Below are positions 25,944 to 38,680 of a stretch of DNA of 64,000 nucleotides, piece after piece. This DNA is from Atrichornis clamosus. Lineage: Eukaryota; Chordata; Aves; Passeriformes; Menuridae. The translations under genes and the position numbers were made by a program. Position 1 is the stretch's first letter. Each line of letters begins with the position of its first letter. The notes below the pieces were generated by a model. It saw only the letters and a list, made by a program, of their open reading frames with translations, did no database searches and was not told the origin of the DNA. The stretch spans positions 1 to 64,000 of the forward strand of contig WBMZ01008684.1 in the NCBI GenBank assembly GCA_013400975.1, written 5' to 3'.

Positions 25944-26825
25944 TAGAGTGCACAGCTTTGATTTAGATACCTGAATTTTAGCTGTCTAGAGCTGAAAAAG
26001 TTAAATCTCATCTTTTGCTGCTAAAAGGAAGACAAGTTGCTTAAATGTCTCACAGTAAATGAATGGCCTTTAAAAAAAAGTTTATTTATCAACGCAATTC
26101 CTAATGTTTTACTCTTTTCAAGGTCTTGTGTTGACCTTACGTTATGCGAGTTTAAGTAAAATTAATTATACTATTAACTTTGCTTCTCCAGGGCACAGTT
26201 GTCCAGAACTGTCAACTGCTGTCTAGGGCTAGTGTTAAATACCATGATAGCAAATATACTTTAGGCCACATAATTTTTTTGTTGATGCTTTTGTAGGTTT
26301 TCTCTCTTTTCTCTCTTCCTGTTTATTATTACCTGATCTGAATAGCTATTGCACATCTTACTCAGTAGTTTAACTAGGGAATATGGATGAGTTAGTCAAA
26401 CACTCCCTTTCTGATGGATGACCCTGCTAATAGTGACAAGTGGTTTTCTTAGAACAGTTTGATCAATAAAATTACCCTGGATTTAAGATCTCATTGTCTT
26501 TGTCTCCTTACAAAGCAGCAGTTACTGTTCTTGTAAGCTTGATCCTGCATTTGATTTCTCAGGTGAAACTTCCTGCTTTGCCCAGTTGAGACTGTCACTA
26601 AAAGGCTTTGAATTTTTAAAAATTATTTTATTTTTTATTTCAGATTAGACAAAGGATTTCCTTCAAATGACAATTTGTATAGAAATTGTCTTAGAGAAAT
26701 CTAACCTATGAAAAACCCCAGACTGTTAAAGGGAGGAAAGGTGATCTTGTAGACAGATGAAGGTTAAGATTTGCCTCCTTTGGTATCTAAGAGCACAGGC
26801 CTGTAAGTAGAGGTAATCAGATGTA

Positions 26826-27463
26826 TCGAGTGACGTCCCCCAGGTGTTGGAACTGGCACTGCTTCTGTTTAATATTTTTCTTGATGCCTCCAGCCCAGAA
26901 AGCCGGCTGTATCCTGGGCTGCATCACAAGCTTTGTGGCCAGAAGGTTGAGGGAGGTGACTCCCCTTCTACTCTGCTCTTGTGAAACCCCACTGGAGTTC
27001 TGCATCCAGGTTGGGGGTCACTGACATAAAAAGGAAATGAACCCGCTGGAGTGAGCCCAGAAGAGTCCATGAAGATGATCAGAGGGCTGGAGCGACTCTC
27101 CTGTGAAGACAGACTGAAAGAATTGGGATTGTTCAGCCTGGAGAAGAGCAGGCTCCAGAAAGGCCTTGCAGCAGCCATACAGAATATAAAGGAGACCTAC
27201 AAGAGAGCTTTTTACAAGGCCATGTAGCTGTAGGACATGGGGTAATGGCTTTGAACTGAAAGAGAGTAGTTTTGGATTAAATGTGAGGAAGAAATTCTTT
27301 ACTGTGAGGGTGGTGAGTTGCTGGAACAGGTTGCCCAGAGAATCTGTGGATGCCTGTGGAAGTGTTCAAGTGGAAGATATCCCTGCCTGTGGCAGAGGGA
27401 TTGGAACTAGATGATCTTTGAGGTCACTTCCAATCCAACCCATTCTATGATTCTATTATATAA
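26826..27463 (+). mobile_element. CR1 LINE, longer copy with ORF2 relic and internal deletion
   Basis: The longest CR1 remnant in the window. At 26835-26888 one frame reads VPQVLELALLLFNIFLDA, matching the reverse-transcriptase segment usually VPQGSVLGP(V/L)LFNIF. The usual sequence between this segment and the ORF2 C-terminus is missing: at about 26892 the copy jumps to sequence translating as LGCITSFVARRLREVTPLL and TPLEFCIQ, the relic of the C-terminal LGCIKRSVASRSREV...RPHLEYCVQ region. After that come KMIRGLERL and GLFSLEK-like blocks, TTTACTGTGAGGGTGGTGAG, CTGGAACAGGTTGCCCAGAG, and a 3' end TTGGAACTAGATGATCTTTG followed by CCATTCTATGATTCTATTAT. The YWDD active-site region is absent. The copy is inactive and 5' truncated. 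Confidence 0.95.
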
Positions 27464-28499
27464 CAAAACAATTAATGCCGGAAAATATACTGGCTCATCA
27501 CAGTAATCTTGCAGCTCTTGACCAAAGAAAAATACACCAAGAATCCACTTTAAATGAAATTAACTGTTTGTACTAACTGGCAGAATGCTACTTTATCTCA
27601 GTTTTTCTGGCCAGATATCAGAACTTTATAGAATAAAGCCTAATTTCTCATAAATGCTAGTCATAAAAATATATAAACAATTCATGCAGAGTTATTTTGT
27701 GGTAGTTAGAGGAGTAGAGGAGTTAATATTTATTGGTACAATGTACTAGGAATGTAGCCAGATATCCTCTGATGCAGGCTGTGCTCAGTATCAGTGAATA
27801 TAAGATTAGCAGCACTTAGAGTGACAGACTGGCAAAGACAGGACTCTAATTCATAAACAGAGAAGTTGTATTTGTGCATTAAAGTTGTTGTGCTACACTA
27901 CAAAAGACAGCACTGGAGAGACCATTTGCCTTGACTTTAGCTCTATTTAACTAATTGCTTCCTGCTAGCTGCTGCTGTTATGGTTGTAAACCTCAGCTTA
28001 AATGCTTCCAGTTTTCACTATAATTGATCATAACAAATCTTTTGCCATCAAAGCTCAACTGAACCTTTTCTGTTCAGTTTACTAACAGTTATTCTCACTG
28101 GTCTCTCTCCTAAGATTGACATATCTTTAAGTTAATATTATCTGCAGAGGCCTGAATTTCTGCAGATTATTTATGTAAATCTTGCATGTCCTCTTTTTCC
28201 CAAAACAGTTTTAAGATCTCTTGCTTTTACCTGGGCAGTACTGAGATCAGACAAATATATTCCATAAGCTTTAAATAAACGCTACCTTTTTTTTAAGGAA
28301 AAAAGAGATTTCAACCCAAAGGGGCCTTTGGGTGTAATGACTAAAAACTAAGATAGAAGTTAAGCTCTCAAAAAAAAAAAATTTTCAGCCAAATGGCCTA
28401 TGGGCTTGCCTAACAGTTATCTGAACTGCGTATATGGGAAATTAAGTGATTTAGATTTGGGTTGTTCCTCCTATAGGAAAGAGCACCCTTAGTGAGGAT

Positions 28500-28523
28500 G
28501 CACCTAAGGAAGCACCTAAGGAA
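28500..28523. repeat. 12-bp perfect tandem duplication
   Basis: Two adjacent copies of GCACCTAAGGAA. A partial unit, GGATGC, lies on both sides, suggesting the duplicated segment was slightly larger and has decayed. Confidence 0.92.
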
Positions 28524-31500
28524 GGATGCCTGTTGCTTGCAAAGTTATAGTCTTGCTTTGCATCTATGCAAGCAGTTTGCTCAGTAAAAATATCTTGAGA
28601 GTAATAGAAAAGGATAAATCATTGGGATTATCTAATTGGAAACCAAAACCAACAAGATAATTAATATTTACACAGTGGGCCCGTTTCTCACACAATGTGT
28701 CTGCAATATTGTTCAAGTGGCAACTCTCTCTGTTAGCATGCTTGGGCTTGTTCTTAAGTATGAAAAGCTGAAATTTTACCTCAGTGTGGCTGTCTTGCAT
28801 GCCTCATCAAATATCTGGGACTTCTTTCATTTCTTCTTCTTTAGTTTTTATTAGGTGCTGTATATAATGTGATAGTAATGTGCATCAACAGGTGAAAAAG
28901 AAGATAAAATCCCAAGCCTTCCTTAAAATCAGCTGTTTAATTTCCAGGGGACCAGATGGTGTGGTGGATCTGGTGAGGTGTGTGTTTGGCATTAAAATAA
29001 ATTTGAAGTCTTTTACAGTTCCTTGAGTAGAAAACTTTCAAGTTTATGGTTTAGGATTACAAAAGTTTTTTTTACTGTGGGGTTGGGGCTAAGTTTTGTA
29101 TTAGTACTTGAAGCTCTTAGGTTGTCAGTTTACTGTTTGGATGGAACTGCCCAGCTTTCAGTGAACATCTTGCAATATTAGTTTTATTTGCTGACATTAA
29201 AAGTCTTGGTACATTTTCTTACTGAACATCTAGGTTTTTCTTTGTGTAGTGGAGGGATTTGAAGTTTATAGCCTGGATATGCTCTTTTACTACGCCTGTA
29301 AAAATCCACCCACATTTGGCAAAGTTACTAACATTTGAAAAATAGCATTTCACACATTCTTGGTCAAGTTTTATTAGATTTTTTAGCTGCATTTCCAAAA
29401 GATTACGTACATATTGGATGTTTGCCTCCCTAAAGATGGGACTTTCCTTGAAGTTGCTGCTCGGAGTTGAACAGGTCAAACCAGTACAGCCAGAGGAACT
29501 GAGATCAAGGAATTTGCCCATCATGTTTTCTAGCAAGCATCCTGTAATGATCAGTTAGCACATGAATATGAATTAAACATTGAGGATTAAACTTCATAAG
29601 GGATAGGAATTGGGTAGGTGGGTGGGAGTGGTTATCAGTTGAGTGGTAAGTAAAAAAAAAAAGTTGCATTTATCTGCATGGCTAAATACGAGTGGGGACA
29701 GGACTAAGATAAGATGAGGATCGTGGAAAGGAGCTCTGGGTGAGCAAGGGACAGGGGCTGAACTGGTGCCCTTGAGGAGTTGCTGGATAGCGTGAAGAGA
29801 CTGTGCTGCAGCTAGAGAAAAACATGAGAGGGAAGAGGGAGTGGGTGGGATGGTCTTGATATGGTAAAGAAGAGAGAGAGCCTGAATGTACTGGATGAAG
29901 TCTTCTGTGTGACTTCAATCTGAGTTCTACCAGGAGATAGTGTACTTCAGGTGTGCAAGACGTGTGCTCGAGAACAAACCACATGACACCAAGGATAGAT
30001 GCGACACAAACTTTTTGTTACAAAATTAATGCCTTCAATGTATTAAATTGCTAATATAGATGCATCCAGTGTCCCCCAATAATACTTGCATAGGCTGATG
30101 CAGAGCTTCTCAAACATTCAGTTACACTGGCTACTCCTTATAGCCAAGATTTTTGTGATAACTCTCCCCGCCATGTTTTTGGCTAGACCATCCTTCCTTT
30201 TGTTTTGCATTGTCAAAAATCCTTGTGTTCATTGACAAAGATCCTGGAATTGTTTTTCTATAACTTCTGACTAAGTTTACCACCTGCAATCAGAGAGGAG
30301 CCAGCAGGTTGTCCTTGATATCAGTAGAGAAAGTTTATGCAGCAGAATTTATGAGTTTCCAAGGTATAAGAAAGAATTTGTTTATCCATTGGCTTAGTTC
30401 TCTTAGGAAGTCATGCATTATGCCTCCTGTAAGTGGGTACTACATGCATGCCTTCGTTCTTTTGCCTGAAATCCAGGGTATGGGAGCCTTCAGTATCTTC
30501 AGTTTTATTTGGAACACTGCTGCAGTTTCTTAGTGCTTTCTTGGCCTGTTGATATCCTCTATAAGACAAGAGCTACTTTCACATGAATTTAGCATTCCTT
30601 CTGTAGTCACCCAGCAAGAACAAATTGTCATCTTCTTATTTTCTTTTTCGCTCTCTGTAAGTGTACAGGTTTTATAGGCCTTTTATTTTATCCCATCTTG
30701 TAAATAGTCTTTGCATAAAGAAAAAGAAACTGTCTGGCAAAAGTGAAAATCAGATGGTGTGTCTGCAGAACCTGAACCTGCTGAAATAAATTCTGTGCCC
30801 TGACCCACTGAGCTGAAGCTGATTCATGGAGCTCAGCATGATTGTTTGAAGTGAAAACATAGGAAGGCAAAGTGAGCATTTAACAGATATCTCCTTTGTG
30901 ACTCAATGGTTAGCTTAGGAAGGAAAATTCCATTTTGTGCCTTTGGGGAGTATATTTTTTCCTTTATGTATCAGCATCATTCTATTTTTGGCCCGTGTGC
31001 AGTTGTGTAGGTCCCCAGTCATAGGTAGCTTCTCTGAGACACAACTTCTGTGCAAGTTCATCTACACCTTTCATTGGAGTTCGTGATCTGAAGCAAAAAT
31101 ATCTGGTTTTTTGACCCAATATCTTCCTTCTGAATGTCGATTGAATGATCCCATTCTGGAAGGTAAAATACTCAAAAGTATAACAGAGCCTGATTTCTGC
31201 ATTAAGTGATGACTTTCTGACTCTGATAGCAATTTTCTAAAAAAAAAAAATAGGGTGATATTGCAGCATCTTAACAAAAAATTTGATACTGAATTATGGG
31301 GTCTTCTCCTTTTCTAATAGTGTTCTTTTGTTTATTTCAAAGGAAATGGGAAAGAAAGACCCTTAAACTGCTGAATTTTTGTAGATGTTTTGGTTTACTT
31401 TATCCTGGCTAAGATAAGTAAATCAAGTAAAGATTCAAAACTATAAAGCTTTCTATAGTTGCTCACTTTTTTCCTGATTATAATGTGTTCTTTATTTTTC

Positions 31501-32069
31501 ATAAGAAGAGTGGTTCATAACCATGCAGTGAAATTCTTTTGAGATTAATATAGTGTAAAATCAGTTAATGCCCAGCAGAAGGGAAACACCCAGGGTAGAA
31601 TTACTAGGATTCTCCCAGGGCACATGATGAAAGTTTGACCTCATGTTTAAAAAGAGTAATTTAGACCCGATTCAAATTGCATTGAATTGAGTGGAAAGTC
31701 ACTGTACTTTTAATGGAAAAAGAGTTGGGGCCTTTATAAGTACCTTTAATATAGTACTGTCTCAAGAGGTTGCATTCTACTGCATTTTTGGTTGAGTATG
31801 ACTGCCTTGCTGCAAATGAGATGGTTATTGCAATTTCAGCAGCAGCAGACAATTTCTTGAACAGATTACCATTACAGGTAATGGCACAGAGGGAGAAAAT
31901 TTTATTGCCTACTTGAATTTTTTTGTGGATGAAGAGCTAGAAACACAAAAGTTTAAAGAGGAGTTGCATTCCTTAGTTCTAGTGCACACTGCTGTGTTAC
32001 AGGAAAAGGGGAGGTAAGGGAAAAATACATGTGAGTATGGAAAATGTGTCATTAAATATCTGATTCAGT

Positions 32070-32345
32070 TGGCGCTGCGGTGCTGCAAAAGGTCCCGGGA
32101 AGGTAGTTACAAGGCATTGTCTGGAGGCAGTGGAGCAAAACTTCCTTCCATCCCAGCAGGAGAAGCGTGGGCCTGTCTCCTTGCTTACCTTGTGAATGAA
32201 GCATCTCAGTGCCAGGGAGCGGTGCTGCCCACAGGGAGCAGCTGCGAGGCTGGAGCCGAGGCAGTGGTGCCGACGCTGGGCTGCGGCAGAGGCACTCTGT
32301 GCTGCTGGCCCCGTCTGAGCCGCGTGGGAACAGCGAATGTGTTGC
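32070..32345. other. GC-rich, CpG-containing patch
   Basis: About 14 CpG sites occur in roughly 280 bp, against an AT-rich background with few CpGs. Open frames exist on both strands here (99 codons plus, 130 codons minus), as expected where GC is high and stops are rare. No TATA box, splice signal or known motif lets me call a promoter or exon. It could be a small regulatory element, a decayed retrotransposed GC-rich fragment or a local compositional fluctuation. Confidence 0.4.
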
Positions 32346-33356
32346 CTACAGACTTCTTCAGGGCTTAGCTTCTTGTTTTGCCCTTTCATCCATCCTGGGA
32401 AAGAGAGAGGACCTTGGTAGACCCTGCCCAGCTTTCCTCCTGCCGTGCTGGAATAAGCTGGGGATAGTTCCCAACTCCAGATGTGTATTTCACATTCTCC
32501 GGCATATCTGTATGTAGTCTCTAGCTCTCACCTGAATGGCTTCTATCTTTCAAATTTAGAGCTGGCTTGTTGGGAGACAGATTATTCGTATCTGGATGAT
32601 GCTGTATTGCCAATTCCGAGGAATGCCTTTTGGAAGCTTACTTGCTTTTTTTCTGCTTGATAATTGATATATTTCTGGATTATTTATATTTTCTTTTAAA
32701 GGCAGTATTTTTTTTTCTGTAAATCTGTAAACACATAAAAAAGTTAGGTAAATCATACACAAATGGTATTCTGACAATTTGATTGTCATATACATAGAAA
32801 TGAAAGTACAGCATTGATTAGAGAATCAGAAAAGATTTATTCTTTTTAAGAAAATCTAAAATCTACTTAAAATTTTATGTAATTTCCCTCATATTTTAGA
32901 ATATATAGACATAGAGGTGTGAAGTGCTAAAATAATAAAAATTAAAATCTGCATTTCTTTCCTGATTTCAGTTCTGATGTGAGGTGGCCCTGGAGCAAGA
33001 TAGGAGAGCACAAATTTCTTTAGCTTGCCTAAGTGTCATCTTCTAAACATTTAGGAAAACAGGTAATTTCACAAGAACATTAGTTTTAAATATGGTCCCA
33101 TAAATCTATCAGGAACCCTTGTTAATATCACCACACAGACAGATTTCTTGAAGAATGTGGTTCATGTATATTGAATTTTCTTCAAAGAAGTTGACCTACC
33201 TTCCTTTACACAAATTTCTGAAAGCGGGGTAGTCTCTAAGGAGATGGAAGTGGGCTGTGTTATAGTGGTAACAACTTTGCTTTTATAAGGTTTCCGCGAA
33301 TGCTTGTGACTTAAATGTTTTTTATTGTGACCATTCCCGGCTCCATTTCTGCCCTT

Positions 33357-33380
33357 CTGTCTTTACCAAGGTAAAGACAG
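33357..33380. repeat. 24-bp palindrome, 11-bp arms, 2-nt centre
   Basis: CTGTCTTTACC (33357-33367), then AA, then GGTAAAGACAG (33370-33380): the arms are exact reverse complements. It could extrude as a small cruciform or bind a symmetric dimer. No flanking duplication marks it as a transposon end. Confidence 0.9.
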
Positions 33381-36300
33381 CTGTTGGAACTTCATCAGCT
33401 CTGTCCAGATCTCGATGGATGCTACATAAGGATCTTTTTTGATACCCCACAAAGAACTTGGATGTTGGGCATGGAAGGATAAGAGATGCAGATTGCAAAA
33501 TTGCTGGGTTAGCATCAGGCCAAACCAGTGTAGGATCTGCCAGTGCACTGGTCACAGGAGGAGGCAGCTGCTGCCTTTCAGGGGTGAGCATTTGCTGGTG
33601 CATCCATTGGCAGGGTGAAAGAGAGCAGTGCTTGGCCCTGTCACCAAATGTTTTGTGTCCCTAATTTTCATACCAGTTTGCATGGGCTTAAATACTTACA
33701 TATATACATTTACAAATTAGTCATGTGAGTGTTGTTTTGACTCCAAATTTTACTTCAGAGATGTGTAATTTCTGATTTCATTTACTCATTCTAACAATGT
33801 GCATTTGCTAAAACTGCCCTTCATGCTTATGCAGAGCATGAGTTTCTTTACAGAGCAGTGCCAACGAAGCTCCTTATCATCAGCTATTCCAGTGCTTCAT
33901 TTCCAATCAGTTTATTATTTCAAGCCAAAATGTACATTACTCTAGCTTCCAGATAATCACAGACCGGAGTCTAGACTGAATTTCTGCCTTTGTTTCCCTT
34001 GCAAGGCTTTGTCTGTATCTAATGTTCTCAGAATGGAGGGCTGATGTTCACATGCAGTGATTTTTCTGCAGTATATAGTATAAAAGGGGCTAAAATAGTT
34101 TAGCATTGATGTTTCCATTAAATAAAAAAAATACGAAAACTCTCTGTAGGAAGCAACATTAAATTAGTACAATTACATATCACTCTAATCACAACAAACA
34201 CCATTATTATTAGTTGTATGTCTACTAACTGATATGGGCATGAAGTAATTAAAAAAAATTAGAAAATACAAAGTAAAGAAAAGCAGAGACATGTATATGC
34301 CCAGTTTTCCCTGAAATAAGCAAGTGATAGGGGAGTCAGTAAGAGCAGAAAGCTTGTAAGAAAGAGGCTTAGGGCTGAAAAAGCTATAGGTAGAAATTCT
34401 TCAAATATCTGGAGGCCTTGGTGGTGTAGAAAGAACTCTATTTTTCAGGGGATTTTGCATCGATGGCTTGTTGTTGGTTTTTTTTTTTTAATACAGAAAC
34501 TGAACCAATATTCATTATAATACCCCTGTCACTTCTGTGACAAAATAAAGCCACAGGAGACTGGGGGGAGATAATCAGCCTTTTCTTTCATCATGTTATT
34601 AGCTTCTTCTCTCCAGGTTGGCACTCTTTTTTGGTTATATATGCCAAATATTCAGGTTTATATTTTTGGCCACACATCTAGACTGCACGGCTTTGTAACA
34701 CTTTGGTCAGTCACTTTTAATGCACCTCCTTTAATTGTCTTTGCTGACACCATTTTATTTCTGGCCCAATGGTTGCTAATTTCTTTCAATTAAATATAAC
34801 CCTTTTCCACTGGTTGGCTGTTTCACTTGTTACTCTGTTCTGTGTAGAATTAAAAATTTGTCACTCTTTTTAATATTTTTTGGTTTGGAACTGGATTTCA
34901 AGACTACCTATGAAAGGTTTTCATTTATTTCCTAATGTTTCATTTACAGTACCCTTAATTCAAAAAATAGGCATAAACAGAATAAATTACCCAGCATATT
35001 TGAAGTTGAGAATACCTACGTAGTAAAGCTGTACATCTCTTGTGAGATGGTATCCAGAAGCTTTTGTGAACTGAGAAATTAGAATTTTTGCTTGGAAACA
35101 AATTCACTTAAATTATCGTCCTATGAGAAATATGATCAGAGAGAGCTGTTCTTACAAAAAAATAGTAATTTAAATATACTCACCAAAATTATTTGCATCC
35201 CTAGCTGCTCAAAAATAATTGCTATTCTTTTCCCGTTCATTTTAAATTTGGATTGTTGCTTTCATTTATTAAACAAAAAATAAAACATTATTTAAGTGAA
35301 AAATGTAAGTTGTTGAACACAACCTCTCTAGTGAAGATTAAAATTCTAGTTTGTGCTGCAGAATCTAGTACAACTCATGGCTGTAAAGGTACCTGTATTT
35401 AATTTTTTAGACATTCCTGTAACCCATTCTCATTATTACATTAGTAGTCAAGTGTGTATTTTTTTCCAAATTCAGCACCCTTTTGGCTTTAGGTTTGTAT
35501 ATATAAGAGTGATCAATAAAAAATCGCTGAACCTTGGGAATACACATCTTTCAGTCTCTGCAGAATTAGGGCCAAAAATAATAGAGAGAAAGTTCACAAA
35601 TACCAGTTTTGTAGTTCATACTACCCCAAGTCATTTATTCAGGTGCTGATAGTGAGGAGGAACACTGATTAGGCTAATAGGAAACTGCAGAAGAAAATCT
35701 GAGTGACTTGGATATATCTAGGTTACAGTAATTGTATCTTCTGCCTATCCTTCCATCAAGAGACAAATTGTGACTTTCGCTTAGTGTTGTGTTCAAACAC
35801 CTTGCTCTACTTATTTTTTTTCTTGAAACAATATGATGGAGGATCTTATTATTCTATGACTCAGTATTTATGGGATATAGGTTTCATTTTGACCCTTCTG
35901 AGGATTCAAAATAAATAATGGATTTATGCTGTGTACTACTGAGTAAATGCTTTCTTGCATTCCCTTTCAAAGATATTAAATTGAGGAAAGGGACTTGATT
36001 TGATGCATAGCTCAGTCACTTGACTCTTAATTATTTTGAACTGTGAGTCTTAAGCAGACACACAGGCATCTTTCCACCATTGGGCCAGAAGAGAATAGCT
36101 TTCTCACTTAAGAGAACCCAGTTTGACTTAAGTGTATCTTTCTCTTATTTATTTTAATGCATTCCATTTCATGTCTCCAAATGTTTTCATTTTTACCCAA
36201 CTCTGTGGGTCAGTTCCAAAATTCACATGCTATAACCATTCCTCTCCCCACCTCTACCAGAATGAGCAATCATATTTTATTCCTTATTCTCCCAAGTGGG

Positions 36301-38280
36301 CTACTTCTGCCAGACTTGTGCTTGTTTTGTTCGCCTGCCAAACTCCACCAAATGTCTTGTTTTAAAGATAATGGGCCAGTCTCCACATGGATTCAGATGG
36401 TTCTGCAGATTTTTTGAGGGTTTGTTTTGGTGTGGGTTTCTTTCTTCCTCTTTTGTTTTGGGCCTATTTTTTTTTTTAATTTTTACTTGCACATTTTTTT
36501 GTCTGTAAGACATTGCAGCCGAAATGATCTTCAGCTGAGTGAATTTTGTTCTGTTCTTCCAGAATGATAAATATTAGAATACACTTTAAAGCAATCAGGA
36601 ATTCAGAGCACTGCATGGCGAGGTCTTTCACTCATTTATGAAAAGAATTATCACCTGTCCAGGAATTTGTAGTTTAAACAGAGTATTTACAGCTAGTACA
36701 CTTTAACAGCTCTTCACTTTGTTTACATGACCTGTTAAGGGCAAAACTTATGTTCACTCGTACTCTTCTACAATCAGTGTAATCCTGAGAACTGCCATGA
36801 AAGTTCAATTTCAGTAGTTCACTACAGACATTTTTATGAAACTCCTCTGGAATGTGAATTTGTATTTCACTACAGTGGGTAATGCCTATGTAAATCTGTC
36901 TGGGAAAATAAATCGAATTACATGCAAGGCTGAAATTATTATTTTATTTTTTTCCTCTGATCTATTTATCAATTCTGTTCCACTCCAGAAAATGATAATG
37001 ATGTGGCTGTCCAGGCTGTCATCTGAATATTACAATGTGAGTGGGATATTTTTCATACTGTTGAGAGCTCAGCCAAAAGAAATAGCTATGTTTGAAATAT
37101 TTTTGGTTTGCTTTTTTAACTTTATTTTTAACGTGAATTCAAACCGTTGTGTTCCATGGTGCTGTAACATAGCTGCCTGTGTAGGAGGAATAGATCGATA
37201 CGTCACATTCCCAGGGAGGCCGTACCCTCACAAATCCCTGGGGGATCCATATGTGCCTGGACAGTTACAAGTTTTGGGTGGCAGGGAAGGCGGTGTGGCC
37301 CCTCTTCTAAGGCGCTGCTGTCACTTGTACTGTGTCAGGGAATGGCTCTGGGTGGGTTCTGAAGAATAACAGGGAATCCTAAGAATGTGTTCTGATGTCA
37401 GTAGTAGTTTTCCTCACTAAGACCCTTGCTCTGTGGCTGGTGAGGTGAAAAGCTAGGTGAGAAGGAACTCAGTGCAGGAAATGTGTTATAATCTGTGGCT
37501 CTTCTTCCTTTGGTGGAGGTGTCTGTGAAGGACAGTGAGAGGTGTCATGTCCAGTGTTGAGCCCAATTAATATCTAATATACTCAATTTTTCCATAATTA
37601 AGACATTCCAGTGAGTCCTTTCTTCTACCACTCCCTTTCATCTTAGATTTTTCCTACCTCCTCAATAGTAAATTCAAGAAAACTGTTGCTGTTAATACAG
37701 GCAATAAAGACAGAGAGACAAATAGAAAAATGAGTAATTTCCACCAGTTTTCCAATTCCTGTCCTGTGAAGGCTTAAGTCACAAACTAGTCATCAAAAAA
37801 GGCAAGGGAGGGAGAAAACAATACATGATGATGTCAAAGACGTGACAAAATGATATAAAATCATTTCCTTATCCAGTTTTGCAGCCTCATAACAGTGAAG
37901 TGAAAAGAGAGATTTGGCATTAGTGAATTGCCCATTGATTTAGCACTTTCATATTGCCTGTATTTTGGAGGCATTTATCCTGATGGAGTCTGCTCTCATT
38001 CAGGTAAAATAATCTAGGACAGAAAAACTTCATGGATCTTTTGAACCCAAAGTAAAAGTCACTGGTACTTCTGTCTATCTTGAAATGTGTGCAGTCATTT
38101 ACAGCCATGAAATGAGACCAGATCATTGTGGTATTATTTCACTCTCACTTCAGAAAATGTATAAAACATCTGTAAGACAGGAGATAGTGGAACACTTGAC
38201 CCACTCTTCTCCAAAGACTAATGTTGGTCTGTTCATTTACTGTTACCAATATTAGAAATGACCATCATAAAGGAAGTGCT

Positions 38281-38332
38281 TAGAACCATTCTGATTGGAA
38301 AAGATCATTAAGATCATTGAGTCCCGACTGTG
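38281..38332 (-). mobile_element. CR1 LINE 3' tail fragment, minus strand
   Basis: On the plus strand it reads TAGAACCATTCTGATTGGAA, AAGATCATTAAGATCATTGA and GTCC, which is the reverse complement of a CR1 3' terminus (GGACTCAATGATCTT...TCCAATCAGAATGG). Only about 50 bp of 3' UTR is recognisable. It lies about 350 bp from the next minus-strand CR1 and is probably a separate insertion, since both begin with their own 3' terminus. Confidence 0.75.
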
Positions 38333-38680
38333 GATTTGAAGCTGCTGATTGGAAGTTTACATATGGTGTGTGCTTCAAGGAACAGATTAAGAGCTCCCTG
38401 TGCTTTTCTGGGGTTATTTGGTTGGTTGATTGGTTGGTTTTTTCTCCCTCTTTTTTTTTTTTTTTTTTTTGTTTCTTATAAGAGAAGGAAAACATAATGA
38501 GATAAAAGGGATGTGCCACAAACATTAAAAAAAGTCTTGAACGGGCCATTGAGATTTTTAGTTTCTTCTCAGCAAACCTGAGGTAGCTTGAATTGAAAAA
38601 TTTTGGCCAAGTATCCAAATCTTTTTGAATTTTTAAATAAGACTTGCTGATAGACCTTTTGGGCTCTTCACTTTTTTTCA
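38333..38680. repeat. Spacer with (TTGG)n and poly(T) tract
   Basis: Between two CR1 fragments lies a TTGG/TTGA-type simple repeat at about 38416-38440, then a T20 run at 38451-38470. The remaining sequence is not recognised. Confidence 0.75.

Larger units (their letters stand above)
23053..26825. other. Unique non-coding DNA
   Basis: No gene or transposon is recognised. It holds a T-tract at 23377-23388 and three short repeat structures listed separately (24233, 24747, 25911). A minus-strand frame of 127 codons at 24255-24638 is open but has no recognisable domain and no supporting splice or start context. Confidence 0.6.
27464..38280. other. Long unique non-coding stretch
   Basis: No exon, RNA gene or transposon can be supported in this 10.8-kb stretch. 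It contains the 12-bp tandem at 28500, the CpG-containing patch at about 32070-32345, the palindrome at 33357-33380, A- or T-runs near 28371, 31240, 34481 and 36470, and otherwise ordinary AT-rich sequence. The 177-codon plus frame at 36836-37369 has no domain I recognise and mixes hydrophobic low-complexity sequence with a GC-richer C-terminal part, so it is taken as chance. Confidence 0.55.

Noticed and set aside
36836..37369. 177-codon plus-strand open frame
   Set aside because: No recognisable domain; the translation mixes AT-rich hydrophobic sequence with a GC-richer tail, and no splice or promoter context supports a gene.
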